Below, piece by piece: positions 8,072 through 16,600 of a stretch of 64,000 nucleotides of DNA. The translations under genes and the position numbers were made by a program. Each line of letters begins with the position of its first letter. The first letter of the stretch is position 1. This DNA is from DASXYG01 sp036502625. Lineage in GTDB: Bacteria; Actinomycetota; Actinomycetes; Streptosporangiales; Streptosporangiaceae. A model generated the notes under the pieces. That model saw only the letters and a list, made by a program, of their open reading frames with translations, made no database searches and was not told where the DNA came from. The DNA is taken from assembly GCA_036502625.1 (NCBI GenBank), contig DASXYG010000095.1, forward strand, positions 124,001 through 188,000, in the 5' to 3' direction.

Positions 8072-9106
8072 ATGAACGCACGGAAGAGGCGCGGCTTGAC
8101 GTCGCTCGCCATGATGCTCGTCGCGATCGCGACGCTGATCGGCCTGGCGTCCGCCGGGAACGCGGCCACGATCACCCCGCCACCGCAGCCCGCCAGCGGA
8201 CCGGGCGGCGCGGGCTACCCGTGGTCGGGCTACACCGAGAAGAGCGTCACGTTCACCGACGCGACGAAGGACTACTGGACGTTCGACCCGTCCGGCTGGC
8301 AGGGCACCGGCGCCGCGCCGGCGAAGGCGCCGCTGGTCGTGTTCGTGCACGGCTGGCTCGGCGACGACCCGGCGTACTACATGGACTGGATCACGCACCT
8401 GGTGCGCAAGGGCAACGTCGTCGTCTTCCCCCGCTACCAGACCAGCGCGGCCACCCCGCCGTCCACCTTCACCGGCAACGCCATTTACTCCCTCCACGAC
8501 GCGCTCCCCAAGCTCGCCGACGCCCCCGTCGCCCCCGACACCGCCGCGGGCATGACCCTGGTCAGCCACTCCTGGGGCGGCCCGGTCTCCGCGAACATCG
8601 CGAACCGGTGGTCCGCGGAGAACCTCCCGAAGCCGAAGGCCGTCCTCTTCGCCGAGCCGTACGACCAGACCATCGACGCCTCGCTCGCCGGCATCCCGGC
8701 CACCACCAAGATCGACTGCGTCGTCGGCGACGCCGACACCACCGTCGGCCGTACCGGCTGCGACGCCATCTGGGACCTGACCGGCCAGGTCCCCGCCGCC
8801 AACCGGAACTACATCTGGATGTACGGCGACGCGCACGGCACCCCCGCCCTGGTCGCCGACCACCGCACCCCCACCAGCAACACCAGCGCCAGCAGCCTCG
8901 ACGCCCTCGACTGGTACGGCCTGTGGAAGCTCGGCGACGGCATCCGCGACTGCGGCGTCTACGGCACCGACTGCGCGTACGCCCTGGGCGACACCCCGAA
9001 GCAGACCTTCATGGGCGACTGGAGCGACGGCACACCGGTCGCCCCCCTGACCGTGACCACCGCCAAGCCCGCCTGCCCGGTGGGCACCACCGCCAAGGGC
9101 TGCTGA
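8072..9106 (+). CDS. Secreted alpha/beta hydrolase (lipase-like)
   Basis: 344 aa with an optimal AAGGAG ribosome site 8 bp before the ATG. Residues 1-31 form a signal peptide: basic MNARKRRGL, hydrophobic core, and an AGNAA cleavage region. The mature part shows an alpha/beta-hydrolase core: VVFVHGWLGDDPAYY (oxyanion loop), the nucleophile elbow LVSHSWGGP (Ser about residue 166), an acid candidate in VGDADTT and a His candidate in MYGDAHGTP. Two or three Cys near the C-terminus (DCGVYGTDC) suggest a disulfide after export. Probably an extracellular esterase or lipase. Divergent from the P450. Confidence 0.82.
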   Translation: MNARKRRGLTSLAMMLVAIATLIGLASAGNAATITPPPQPASGPGGAGYPWSGYTEKSVTFTDATKDYWTFDPSGWQGTGAAPAKAPLVVFVHGWLGDDPAYYMDWITHLVRKGNVVVFPRYQTSAATPPSTFTGNAIYSLHDALPKLADAPVAPDTAAGMTLVSHSWGGPVSANIANRWSAENLPKPKAVLFAEPYDQTIDASLAGIPATTKIDCVVGDADTTVGRTGCDAIWDLTGQVPAANRNYIWMYGDAHGTPALVADHRTPTSNTSASSLDALDWYGLWKLGDGIRDCGVYGTDCAYALGDTPKQTFMGDWSDGTPVAPLTVTTAKPACPVGTTAKGC

Positions 9107-9302
9107 GCCATGGACCCCGACGGCATCGACGCCGACCTCTCGTGGCTGACCGCCAATGGCGTCCGGCGGCCCGATCGCGCACAATTCCGACGGGCGGGCG
9201 CGTATGCTCACCGCCGGCCATCGCCAAGACGCTCGACGTCACGGCGGTCAAGCAGTGCTCGTGACGGTGCGGGAGCGCCGCGGGCGGCATCGGGAGCAGG
9301 CC

Positions 9303-10025
9303 ATGGAAGGGACGGACGTGATCCGGCTCCTCGTCGTGGACGACGAGCCGGTCGTCCGGGAGCTGCTGTCCGCGGGGCTGCGGTTCGCGGGCTTCGCCGT
9401 GACGTCCGCGGCGACCGGGGCGGAGGCGGTGACCGCCGCCGTACGGGAGCCGCCGGACCTGATCGTGCTCGACGTGATGCTGCCCGACCTGGACGGCTTC
9501 GAGGTGGTCCGGCGGCTGCGCGGGCACGGCCCGCGCGCCGGCGGCCCGTCCCCTCCCGTACCGGTGCTGTTCCTCACCGCGCGCGACGCCACGCAGGACA
9601 AGATCGACGGGCTGGCCGCCGGCGGGGACGACTACGTCACCAAGCCGTTCAGCGTCGAGGAGCTGATCGCCCGCATCCACGCCATCCTCCGCCGTACAGC
9701 CGGGCGCGACGACGACACGCTGACCGTGGCCGATCTGGTGCTGGAGCGCGACGGGCGGCAGGTGCGCAGGTCCGGTCGCCCGATCCGGCTGTCGCCGACG
9801 GAGTTCCGGCTGCTGCTCTGCCTGATGGACAACGCCGACCGGGTGCTGTCGAAGGCGCAGATCCTGGAGCACGTGTGGCGGTACGACTTCGGCGGCGACG
9901 CGAGCATCGTCGAGACCTACATCAGCTACCTGCGCCGCAAGATCGACACCACGGGGCCCAAGCTGATCCACACGGTCTGGGGCACCGGCTACGTCCTGCG
10001 CACGCCGGGACGGCGCGCCGGGTGA
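9303..10025 (+). CDS. OmpR/PhoB-family response regulator
   Basis: 240 aa; the ATG at 9303 follows GGGAGCAGG and gives the expected receiver start (RLLVVDDEPVVRELL). Receiver domain residues 5-122: acidic DDE, phosphoacceptor Asp in LIVLDVMLPDLDG, Thr in LFLTARDA, Lys in VTKPFS. C-terminal winged helix (about 140-235) with LSPTEFRLLLCLM, ILEHVWRYDF and VETYISYLRRKID. Its TGA overlaps the GTG of the histidine kinase (GTGA), so the two are translated together. The 196 bp before it (9107-9302) show no other gene. Signal and targets are unknown; the secreted hydrolase just upstream is a possible target. Confidence 0.95.
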   Translation: MEGTDVIRLLVVDDEPVVRELLSAGLRFAGFAVTSAATGAEAVTAAVREPPDLIVLDVMLPDLDGFEVVRRLRGHGPRAGGPSPPVPVLFLTARDATQDKIDGLAAGGDDYVTKPFSVEELIARIHAILRRTAGRDDDTLTVADLVLERDGRQVRRSGRPIRLSPTEFRLLLCLMDNADRVLSKAQILEHVWRYDFGGDASIVETYISYLRRKIDTTGPKLIHTVWGTGYVLRTPGRRAG

Positions 10026-11515
10026 AGGGCGCCGCCGCGCTGACGCGGCTCCCCCGCCGCCTGGCGCGGATGTCCCTGCGCGCCCGGCTGCTGCTGATCG
10101 CGCTGGCGCTACTGGTCGCCGGGCTCGCGGCGTCCAACGTGCTCGTCATCGGCCTGCTGCGCGGCCACCTGGTGGGCCGGGCCGACGACCAGACGCGCCT
10201 GCTAGCCGAGACGCTCTCGCGCCTCCCGCCGCGCGGCCTGGCGAGCGTGCTCCCCCGGCGCATGGCCGCGCGCTCGGACGTCGTCGGCGAGTTCGCCGTC
10301 GTCTACCTGACGCCCGGCGGCCGTACGGAGAGGGAGCTGCGCTCGCCCGCGTCGACGGGCACGCCCGGGCCGCGCCTGCCCCGTCTGGACGCGTCCACCG
10401 TGTCCGCGCGCGGCGGCCGCGTCTTCGAGGTGCCGGCCGTCCGCCGTGGCAGCGCCTGGCGGGTGGTCGTCGTGCCGCGCGACGGGGGCGGCAGCGTGGC
10501 CGTCGCCGCGTCGCTGAGCGTGGTGGGCGCCACCATCGGCCGGCTGCGCGCCGAATGCCTCCTCATCGGCGTCGCCCTGCTGGGCCTGCTCACCGCGGCG
10601 GGCTGGTTCGCCGTACGGGCGGGGCTGCGTCCCCTGCACCGGATCGAGGGGACCGCGGCGGCCATCGCGTCCGGCGACCTGTCGCACCGCGTCCCCGATC
10701 TCGCCGCCCCGAATACGGAGGTCGGACGGCTGACGGCGGCGCTGAACGGCATGCTGGCCCAGCTCCAGACGGCCTTCGCCGCCCGCGTCGAGTCCGAGGC
10801 CAAGATGCGCCGTTTCGTCGCCGACGCCAGCCACGAACTGCGCACCCCGCTGTTCGGGATCCGGGGCTCCGCCGAGCTCTACCGCATCGGCGGCCTCAGC
10901 GAACGCGCGGACGTCGACCGCACCATGGACCGCATCGAGACCGAGGCGACCCGGCTGACCCACCTGGTCGAGGACCTGCTCCTCCTCGCCCGCCTGGACG
11001 GCCACCACGGCACCGGCGACCTCCCCCTGCAACCGGCCCCCATGGACCTGCGCACGCTCGCCGCCGAGGCCCTCCACGACCTGCGCGCCCTCGACCCCGC
11101 CCGTCCGGTCGACCTCACCGGCCCGGACGGCGGCCGCCCCGCCGCCGCGCCCGTCCTCGCGGACGAGTCGCGCCTCCGCCAAGCCGTGTCCAACCTGGTC
11201 GGCAACGCCGTCGCCCACACCCCGCCCGGCACGCCCGTGCGGATCACGGTCGGCACCGAGAACTCCGACGCCGTCCTCGCGATCGCGGACGAGGGCCCCG
11301 GCCTCACCGAAGAGCAGGCCGCCTTGGTCTTCGAGCGCTTCTACCGCGCCGACGACTCCCGCAGCCCCACCACCGGCGGCGCCGGCCTCGGCCTCGCCAT
11401 CGTCCATTCGATCATCGCCGCCCACAACGGCCGCGTCGAACTGCGCACCGCCCCGGGCACCGGCGCCACCTTCCGCATCGTCCTCCCCGCCGCCGCGCCG
11501 CCCCGCTCATCCTGA
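10022..11515 (+). CDS. Sensor histidine kinase
   Basis: 497 aa. Start GTG overlaps the response-regulator stop. Layout: first membrane span about residues 20-45, extracytoplasmic sensor about 46-165, second span about 166-190, HAMP (GLRPLHRIEGTAAAIASGDL), dimerisation/phosphoacceptor helix with FVADASHELRTPL (His of the H box), then the ATPase with N box LVGNAVAHTPPG, G1 ADEGPGL, F box FERFYRADDS and G2 GGAGLGLAI. All catalytic boxes are intact. It should phosphorylate the OmpR partner at 9303. Its end overlaps the opposite-strand SRPBCC pseudogene. Confidence 0.95.
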   Translation: MKGAAALTRLPRRLARMSLRARLLLIALALLVAGLAASNVLVIGLLRGHLVGRADDQTRLLAETLSRLPPRGLASVLPRRMAARSDVVGEFAVVYLTPGGRTERELRSPASTGTPGPRLPRLDASTVSARGGRVFEVPAVRRGSAWRVVVVPRDGGGSVAVAASLSVVGATIGRLRAECLLIGVALLGLLTAAGWFAVRAGLRPLHRIEGTAAAIASGDLSHRVPDLAAPNTEVGRLTAALNGMLAQLQTAFAARVESEAKMRRFVADASHELRTPLFGIRGSAELYRIGGLSERADVDRTMDRIETEATRLTHLVEDLLLLARLDGHHGTGDLPLQPAPMDLRTLAAEALHDLRALDPARPVDLTGPDGGRPAAAPVLADESRLRQAVSNLVGNAVAHTPPGTPVRITVGTENSDAVLAIADEGPGLTEEQAALVFERFYRADDSRSPTTGGAGLGLAIVHSIIAAHNGRVELRTAPGTGATFRIVLPAAAPPRSS

Positions 11516-11885
11516 GGTGGACGGGGCCAGGCGGTTCTCCTGCTGTTCCAGGACCTGGGGCCAGGCTTGTTCGTGGCCGTCGCGGGACTCGGCGTTCGGG
11601 AATCCGTCGTGGGTGAGGTGCACCCGGGTCATCTCGCCCTCGGGCAGGAACTCGACGGTGACGACGGTCTCGGCGCCTTCGGTTCCGCTGGTGACCCAGC
11701 TCAGCTCGACGAGGTGGTCCGTGTCGAGGCGCTGTCATGAGCACCGAGCCCGGTACGGCGAACCACCGGTCGAACCCCCGCGTCCACGCGCGGAAGAGCG
11801 CGCTCGGCGCGATGGGCATGGTGCGCTGGACGCTCAGCCGGAACGCCTGCGCCACCTGGGCGGGCCGGTGTGCGGTCTGATTCAA
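11507..11885 (-). pseudogene. SRPBCC/AHSA1-type gene broken by an internal frameshifting deletion
   Basis: A TTG at 11885 behind an ideal AGGAGG (11891-11896) opens a frame with LSVQRTMPIAPSALFRAWT and FDRWFAVPGSVLMTA, the first half of an AHSA1/SRPBCC protein. Around 11735 homology jumps to another frame, which continues LDTDHLVELSWVTSGTEGAE, TVVTVEFLPEGEMTRVHL and LTHDGFPNAESRDGHEQAWP to a stop at 11507. Intact homologues have roughly 30 residues between the SVLM and LVELSW blocks; here they are missing. The simplest reading is a deletion of about 80-100 bp that also shifted the frame. Codon use in both halves still looks selected, so the loss seems recent. A sequencing error alone would not explain the missing segment. 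Confidence 0.7.
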
Positions 11886-11920
11886 CGGAACCTCCTGCGT
11901 ACGGCGTTGTGACACCGGAT

Positions 11921-11958
11921 AATATGCCGCCATTAGTATATAACTGTCAAGGCATATT
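11921..11958. promoter_or_regulatory. Inverted repeat in AT-rich divergent promoter
   Basis: AATATGCC (11921-11928) and GGCATATT (11951-11958) are perfect inverted arms 22 bp apart, in the most AT-rich patch of this part of the window, with AGTATATAACT between them. It lies between the SRPBCC pseudogene (minus) and the F420-type oxidoreductase (plus) and looks like an operator overlapping a promoter. Confidence 0.45.
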
Positions 11959-12002
11959 GATCGTGGCCGAGGACGCGTCCGGTGCGCCGCTACGGTGTGG
12001 GT

Positions 12003-12929
12003 GTGCGCATGGGGCTCGCTGTTCCGCAGTACGGACGCTTCGCCGATCCCGGGCTCGCCGCGTCCGTGGCCGCCGCGGCCGAGGAGATCGGATACGACGG
12101 CCTGTGGGTGGGCGACCGGCTCCTCACGCCGACCGCGCCGCGCGACCCGTACCCCGGCGGCGACGGGACGATCCCGGCCGCGCACCGAGTGTTCCTCGAC
12201 CCGTTGACGATGCTCGTCCACGTGGCGGGGGCCACGCGCCGGGTGCGGCTGGGGACCAGCACGCTGAACGCGTTCTGGATGCCGCCGGTCGTGCTCGCCC
12301 GCGCGCTGACCGGGGTGGACGTGGTCAGCGGCGGGCGGCTCGACGTCGGGCTCGGGCTCGGGTGGTCCGCCGACGAGTACCAGGCCGCGGGCGTTCCGTG
12401 GGAGGGGCGCGGCGCGCGGCTGGAGGAGACGCTCGACGTCCTCGACGCGGTGTGGGCGGACGGCGAGACCGTACGGCACGACGGGCGGCTGTGGACGGTG
12501 CCGGAGTCGGTCGTGCTGCCCAAGCCGGTGCAGCGGCCGCGGCCGCCGGTGCTGCTCGGCGGGTTCAGCGCGGCGGCGCTGGAGCGGGCCGGGCGCCGCG
12601 GCGACGGCTGGCTGGCCGGCGGCGCGCCGCTGCCGGTGCTCCACGACGCCTGGACCGCGGTGCGCCACCATGCCGAGCGGGCCGGACGCGACCCGGACAC
12701 CTTGCGCCTCGTCCTGCGCGCCAACCCCGTCATCACCGGCGAGCCGGCCGCGCCCGGACGCGTACCCGGCCGGGGCACCCTGGACCAGCTCGCGGACTAT
12801 TTCGCCGAGGCCGCCGCCACCCTCGGCGCCGAGGCCCTGTTCGACCCCCACCTCGCCGCCCGCGACGCCGCCCACTACCGCGAGCTGGCCGCCGACCTGC
12901 ACGCCCGGCTCACCGAGCGCACCCCCTGA
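12003..12929 (+). CDS. LLM-class F420-dependent-type oxidoreductase
   Basis: 308 aa from GTG 12003 (VRMGLAVPQYGRF); ATG 12009 is the alternative. Bacterial luciferase-like TIM barrel: GYDGLWVGDRLL, LVHVAGATRRVRLGTSTLNA, GRLDVGLGLGWSADEYQAAG, RPPVLLGGFSAAALERAGRRGDGWL. These match the actinobacterial TIGR03619-like F420-dependent group more than FMN luciferases. The reaction is probably a hydride transfer or monooxygenation of an unknown substrate. It stands alone; the inverted repeat at 11921-11958 is in its promoter. Confidence 0.85.
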   Translation: MRMGLAVPQYGRFADPGLAASVAAAAEEIGYDGLWVGDRLLTPTAPRDPYPGGDGTIPAAHRVFLDPLTMLVHVAGATRRVRLGTSTLNAFWMPPVVLARALTGVDVVSGGRLDVGLGLGWSADEYQAAGVPWEGRGARLEETLDVLDAVWADGETVRHDGRLWTVPESVVLPKPVQRPRPPVLLGGFSAAALERAGRRGDGWLAGGAPLPVLHDAWTAVRHHAERAGRDPDTLRLVLRANPVITGEPAAPGRVPGRGTLDQLADYFAEAAATLGAEALFDPHLAARDAAHYRELAADLHARLTERTP

Positions 12930-12948
12930 CCGCGACCCGCGGGGTCAG
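12926..12948. terminator. Hairpin between convergent genes, probable bidirectional terminator
   Basis: CTGACC (12926-12931) pairs with GGTCAG (12943-12948) with further G-C pairing inside. The two convergent stop codons are part of the arms, so one hairpin serves both genes. No T-tract, as is usual in actinomycetes. Confidence 0.45.
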
Positions 12949-13979
12949 CCGGCCATCCGGCGGCTGAGCCAAGCCAGGGCGAGGGGGTAGCGGTGCTCGA
13001 TGCCGCCGTGGCCGCCGTCGAAGAGCTCGAAGGAGACCCGCTCCGGCGACACGCCGGCGGTCTCCAGGGCCCGCCGGAACGCGGTCGCGCCGAAGTCCAG
13101 GTAGTACTCGTCCTTGTCGCCCGCGTCGATCCAGACCGCGCGGAGCGAGCGCAACGCCTCGGCGTACGGGGGCCGGCCCGCCATCACCACCGGATCCCAG
13201 GCCAGCCAGCGGTTCCACACCTCAGGCACCATCGCGCCGGTGTCGTCGAACGGGATCCGCACGGTGCCGTCCTCGTCCGCGGAGTACGCAGACGCGTAGG
13301 CGTACACCTCGATCAGGTCGAGGTCGCCCGCCTTCGTCCCGGGGAGCCGGGTCCGGAGGTCGGCGAGGAACCGCTCGTACGACCCGTCGTACAGGTCGCG
13401 CAGCAGCCGGGCGCGCCGGGTCAGCTCGGTCCGGTAGCCGACCTCGAACAACGCGTCCCCCGCGTGGGTGGCGAGCGCGCCGAACAGGTCGGGCCGCAGC
13501 ATCGAGGTGACCATCGCGCAGTAGCCGCCGGTGCTCTTCCCGGCCAGCGCCCGGTGGTCGCGGTCGGCGAGCGTACGGTAGCGGGCGTCGATCCACGGCA
13601 CGATCTCCTCGCAGAGGTAGGAGTGGTACCTGCCGGTGGCCGGCGAGTCCAGGAACTGGCTGCCGCCGTAGGCCGTCCACCCGTCCGCGAAGACCACGAT
13701 CGCGGGCGGCACCTCGCCGCCCGCGAACAGCGCGTCGACCAGCTCCGGGTACGACCGCCGGAACGGGGCCCGGTTGAACCACATGCCCGCGTGCCCGCCG
13801 TATCCCGGCGTCACGTAGACCACCGGGTACCGCCGGCCGCGGTCCTCGTCGTACGCCGGCGGTACGTACACCAGCAGCGGCAGCCGATGCGGATCTCCGA
13901 GCGGGTTGCCCCGCAGCAGCACGCTGTCGATCACGACATGGTCGAAACGCCCGGCGGGCTCGGCGGACCAGGGCGGCAT
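12945..13979 (-). CDS. Esterase-D-like alpha/beta hydrolase
   Basis: 344 aa. Resembles the putative-esterase (PF00756) family that includes enterochelin esterase and mycolyltransferases: LLVYVPPAYDEDRGRRYPVV, YVTPGYGGHAGMW, VVFADGWTAYGGSQFLDS, HSYLCEEIVPWIDARYRTL, nucleophile elbow LAGKSTGGYCAM (Ser near residue 150), acid in DAGDKDEYYLD and His in FDGGHGGIEHRY. No signal peptide, so a cytoplasmic ester hydrolase is likely. GGAG directly precedes the ATG, which is tight spacing, so a slightly later start is possible. It follows the DinB gene by 11 bp on the same strand. Confidence 0.82.
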   Translation of the reverse strand: MPPWSAEPAGRFDHVVIDSVLLRGNPLGDPHRLPLLVYVPPAYDEDRGRRYPVVYVTPGYGGHAGMWFNRAPFRRSYPELVDALFAGGEVPPAIVVFADGWTAYGGSQFLDSPATGRYHSYLCEEIVPWIDARYRTLADRDHRALAGKSTGGYCAMVTSMLRPDLFGALATHAGDALFEVGYRTELTRRARLLRDLYDGSYERFLADLRTRLPGTKAGDLDLIEVYAYASAYSADEDGTVRIPFDDTGAMVPEVWNRWLAWDPVVMAGRPPYAEALRSLRAVWIDAGDKDEYYLDFGATAFRRALETAGVSPERVSFELFDGGHGGIEHRYPLALAWLSRRMAG

Positions 13980-13990
13980 CTCCGGCCCGC

Positions 13991-14521
13991 TCAGCCGACG
14001 GCTTCGATGGTGCGGACGATCTGGTTGAGATGGGCGAGGTCGTGGCCGGCCATCTTCTGCGGCAGCCGGATGGCCGGCTCCTCGCCCTGCTCCGGGTGGA
14101 GGCCGGTACGTGCCCGCTGCTCCGGATCCATCGAGCGGAACAGCACGACGTTGGCCCGGCGCAGCGCCTCCCACGCGTCGAGCAGCTCGGTGAAGGGCGG
14201 CTTCGGCAGCGCCACCAGGCGCTTCTCGTCGTAGGCCGGGTAGCTCGGCCGGTCCTCGGTGAGGATCAGCCGGATCCGGAAGCCGTAGCAGACGTCCACG
14301 TCGAACAGGTGGCCGACGTTCTGCTCGACGGACCACTCGCCGTCCGGCCGGGCGCTCCACTGCTCCTCGCGCAGGCCGGAGACGAGCCGGCGCACCTCGG
14401 CCGGGGTCGCGGCGAGCTGGTCGATCGGGCTGCGATCGCCGAGCACCTCAAGCAGCGACGCGACGTAGGAGTCGGGATCGCCTGTGGCGTCCGGTATCTC
14501 GATGGGGCGGGTCCTGGCCAT
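13991..14521 (-). CDS. DinB-superfamily protein
   Basis: 176 aa with GGAGG before the ATG. A four-helix-bundle DinB/maleylpyruvate isomerase-like protein: EVRRLVSGLREEQWSARPDGEWSV, EQNVGHLFDVD (first metal His), and KMAGHDLAHLNQIVRTIE with the HxxxH pair. Members bind a divalent metal and often act as mycothiol- or bacillithiol-dependent transferases; no specific activity can be assigned. Likely co-transcribed with the esterase 11 bp downstream. Confidence 0.82.
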   Translation of the reverse strand: MARTRPIEIPDATGDPDSYVASLLEVLGDRSPIDQLAATPAEVRRLVSGLREEQWSARPDGEWSVEQNVGHLFDVDVCYGFRIRLILTEDRPSYPAYDEKRLVALPKPPFTELLDAWEALRRANVVLFRSMDPEQRARTGLHPEQGEEPAIRLPQKMAGHDLAHLNQIVRTIEAVG

Positions 14522-14677
14522 GACGCGACCTCCCTGGGTGCGGCCGTTCGGTCGACCCGAACCTAGGCCGCGCGGCCGCCGGCACCGGCGGCGTGCGGGG
14601 AACCGCGACGTTCCGTCGGCCCGTCGGCACCGCGCCGGACGGATCTGCCCTGGCGGCCCGACGAATCGTCGGTGCCG

Positions 14678-15136
14678 TCAGGTGCGGGGCGCGGCCTCGA
14701 CCGAGGTGAGCACGATGGTGGTGACCACCTGCCGGACGCCCTCGACCGACATGACGTCGTCGAGCAACTGCTGCAGGGCCGCCGTGGACGCGGCACGGAC
14801 CTTCAGCAGCGCGCACCACTGGCCGGTCACCCGATGGCACTCCTCCACCATCGCCTCCGGGGTGTGCGCCTCGAACAGCCGGTCGATCACCGCGGCCAGA
14901 TGGCCGTGGTCGGCCTGCACCGAGACGAAGGCGCACAGCCCGAGGTCGACGGCGGCCCAGTCGACCACCGCACGGTAGCCGCGGATCACGCCGTCGCGTT
15001 CGAGCCGCTTGACCCGCTCGTGCACGGCCGGACGGGACACGTGCACCCGCCGCGCGATCTCCTCGTGGCTGATCCTCCCCTGGGCGGATACCAGCCGGAC
15101 GATCTCCCGGTCCACCTGGTCCAGGTCCCTGGCCAT
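14678..15136 (-). CDS. Lrp/AsnC-family transcriptional regulator
   Basis: 152 aa, ATG at 15136 chosen to give the canonical MARDLDQVDREIVRLVSAQG start. N-terminal helix-turn-helix with ISHEEIARRVHVSRPAVHERVKRLERDGVI, then an RAM/AsnC ligand domain (about 65-150) with AFVSVQADHG, EECHRVTGQWCALLKVRA and QLLDDVMSVEGVRQVVTTIVL. Probably senses an amino acid or related metabolite. The SnoaL-like gene upstream ends 14 bp before it, so the two form an operon. Confidence 0.93.
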   Translation of the reverse strand: MARDLDQVDREIVRLVSAQGRISHEEIARRVHVSRPAVHERVKRLERDGVIRGYRAVVDWAAVDLGLCAFVSVQADHGHLAAVIDRLFEAHTPEAMVEECHRVTGQWCALLKVRAASTAALQQLLDDVMSVEGVRQVVTTIVLTSVEAAPRT

Positions 15137-15150
15137 CGGTCTCCGTCCGG

Positions 15151-15540
15151 TCACGCCGGCCGTGCTCCGCCGGCCGCGTCGAGCTGTGCCTTCATGGCCT
15201 CGGCCAGCGCGAGGACGCCGGACATCGGGCGGATCATCACGAACAGCTCGTCGATGGCGCCGGAGGCGTTCAGGTGGAGGAAGTCGCAGCCCTCGAGCTG
15301 CCTGTCGCCGATGCGGGCGCGGAAGACCAGGGCGTGCTGTCGTTCGTCCGCCGAGCCGACGTCCCAGGTGTAGCGGAAGTCGCTGAACACGACCGCGACC
15401 GCGTGCAGCAGCGGGGCGACCGCGTCCGGGCCGTGGTACGGCGCGAACACGACGGGGCTGCGGAATTCGACGTCGTCCGCGAGCAACGCCACCGCGGCGT
15501 CGACGTCGCCGCGCGTCATTGCGGCACCGAACGGATGCAT
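15151..15540 (-). CDS. SnoaL-like / NTF2-fold protein
   Basis: 129 aa, ATG with CTGGAGG 5 bp upstream. NTF2-like cone fold: MTRGDVDAAVALLADDVEFRSP, GPDAVAPLLHAVAVVFSDFRYTW, a central RQHALVFRARIGDRQLEG strand pair and NASGAIDELFVMIRP. Members are small cyclases, isomerases or ligand binders; nothing here fixes the activity. First gene of a two-gene unit with the Lrp regulator. Confidence 0.8.
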   Translation of the reverse strand: MHPFGAAMTRGDVDAAVALLADDVEFRSPVVFAPYHGPDAVAPLLHAVAVVFSDFRYTWDVGSADERQHALVFRARIGDRQLEGCDFLHLNASGAIDELFVMIRPMSGVLALAEAMKAQLDAAGGARPA

Positions 15541-15622
15541 GACACCTCCAGGGTCGAGTGCACGTTTCTCCGCCCAAGGACGAATCGCGTGCGGCGTTTG
15601 TGACGGCGGCGCGCCTCCGCGG

Positions 15623-16096
15623 CTACCGGCCGGTGGCGAGCCGTTCGATCGTGTGGAGCTCCTGGTCGATCCGGGCGAGGGCGGCGCTGTCGTGGTCCGG
15701 TTCCCGTACGGGCGCCTGGGTCCGCGCGCGCCGGTGTTCGAGGTGCGCGAGCAGGGTCGCGCCGTCCAGGCGGCGCGCGGCGAACGCGACGACGATGGTG
15801 GCGGACTGCATGACGCACCAGCCCGGCCGGAGCCGGGCGTCCATCATGTCCTCGCGGCCCGCGGTGTCCCGTACGAACACGCGCAGGAACTCGCCCCGCC
15901 GCTCGGTGACGCGGACGTCCGCCACACCGGGTTCGTAGCGGGGCAGGCCGCCTTCGAGGTCCGCGATGATCGGCCACACGGCGTCGAACGGCGCGGCGAT
16001 GCGGCGTTGCCGTACGGCCGCGCCGGGAAGGGCGGCGGCGAGGACGGCCAGGCGGTCGATCGGATCCATCTCGGGGACCGCCGCGTGGTCGGTCAC
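15623..16096 (-). CDS. SRPBCC-family protein coupled to an ECF sigma factor
   Basis: 157 aa from a GTG at 16096 that overlaps the sigma-factor stop as GTGA; a longer frame to 16105 exists but the overlap start is more natural. SRPBCC (START-like) signature: VRQRRIAAPFDAVWPIIADLEGGLPRYEPGV, VTERRGEFLRVFVRDTAGRE, and a central WCVMQSATIVVAFAARR. Such proteins bind hydrophobic ligands. Tight coupling to a sigma factor in place of an anti-sigma is unusual, and suggests that it senses or modifies the signal of this sigma, though this is inference. Confidence 0.8.
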   Translation of the reverse strand: MTDHAAVPEMDPIDRLAVLAAALPGAAVRQRRIAAPFDAVWPIIADLEGGLPRYEPGVADVRVTERRGEFLRVFVRDTAGREDMMDARLRPGWCVMQSATIVVAFAARRLDGATLLAHLEHRRARTQAPVREPDHDSAALARIDQELHTIERLATGR

Positions 16097-16584
16097 GATT
16101 CCCACCCCTCACGGAACGCGGCCCTGGCCCGGTGCAGCCGCGATTTCACCGTGCCCGCCGGGATGCCCAGAGCGGCGGCGATCTCCTGCTCGCTGAGGCC
16201 TTCCCGCGCGCGCAGGACCAGCACGGCGCGCTGGGCGACCGGCAGGCGCGCCAGGGCGTCGTCGATGTCCACCAGCCCTTCGAGGGAGGAGGTCGTACGG
16301 CCGATTGCCGTGTCGTCGGCGGCGATCTCGATGTCGTGCCGGCGGGCGAGCCGGATCGCCGTCCGCACGGCGATCGATCGTGCCCAGGTCATGATCGCCT
16401 CCGGGGCGTCAAGCGCGGACAGGCCGCGGAAGACCGCCAGCAGGGCCTCCTGCGCGGCGTCGTCGGCCGTCGCGGGGGCGATCCGTGCGCACAGCCGGCG
16501 TACGTACGGGGCCAGCTCGTCAAGAAGCCGGTCCAGCGCGAGCGCGTCGCCCTGCTGAGCGGCCGCGACGATCTCCGGGTCCAC
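16093..16584 (-). CDS. ECF-type RNA polymerase sigma factor
   Basis: 163 aa from GTG 16584. Sigma-2 region LDRLLDELAPYVRRLCARI and DDAAQEALLAVFRGLSALD, a short linker, sigma-4 region LARLPVAQRAVLVLRAREGLSEQEIAAALGIPAGTVKSRLHRARAAF. There is no ribosome site before 16584, but a GGAACC -35-like element begins 35 bp upstream (16619), so a leaderless mRNA starting at this GTG is plausible. A longer start at 16626 or beyond would run through the dyad. Coupled with the SRPBCC gene, divergent from the FAD enzyme at 16665. Confidence 0.88.
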   Translation of the reverse strand: MDPEIVAAAQQGDALALDRLLDELAPYVRRLCARIAPATADDAAQEALLAVFRGLSALDAPEAIMTWARSIAVRTAIRLARRHDIEIAADDTAIGRTTSSLEGLVDIDDALARLPVAQRAVLVLRAREGLSEQEIAAALGIPAGTVKSRLHRARAAFREGWES

Positions 16585-16600
16585 GCCAGGAAGGTTAACC

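Noticed and set aside
9110..10021. Upstream extension of the histidine kinase frame
   Set aside because: It runs in another frame through the response regulator and has no homology; the GTG at 10022 in a GTGA overlap is the natural start.
11517..11912. Plus-strand 131-residue frame over the SRPBCC remnant
   Set aside because: No homology; the opposite strand shows clear SRPBCC sequence in two frames.
15516..16112. Minus-strand Arg-rich frame overlapping the SRPBCC gene
   Set aside because: Composition is that of an off-frame reading; the SRPBCC frame has family motifs and couples to the sigma gene.
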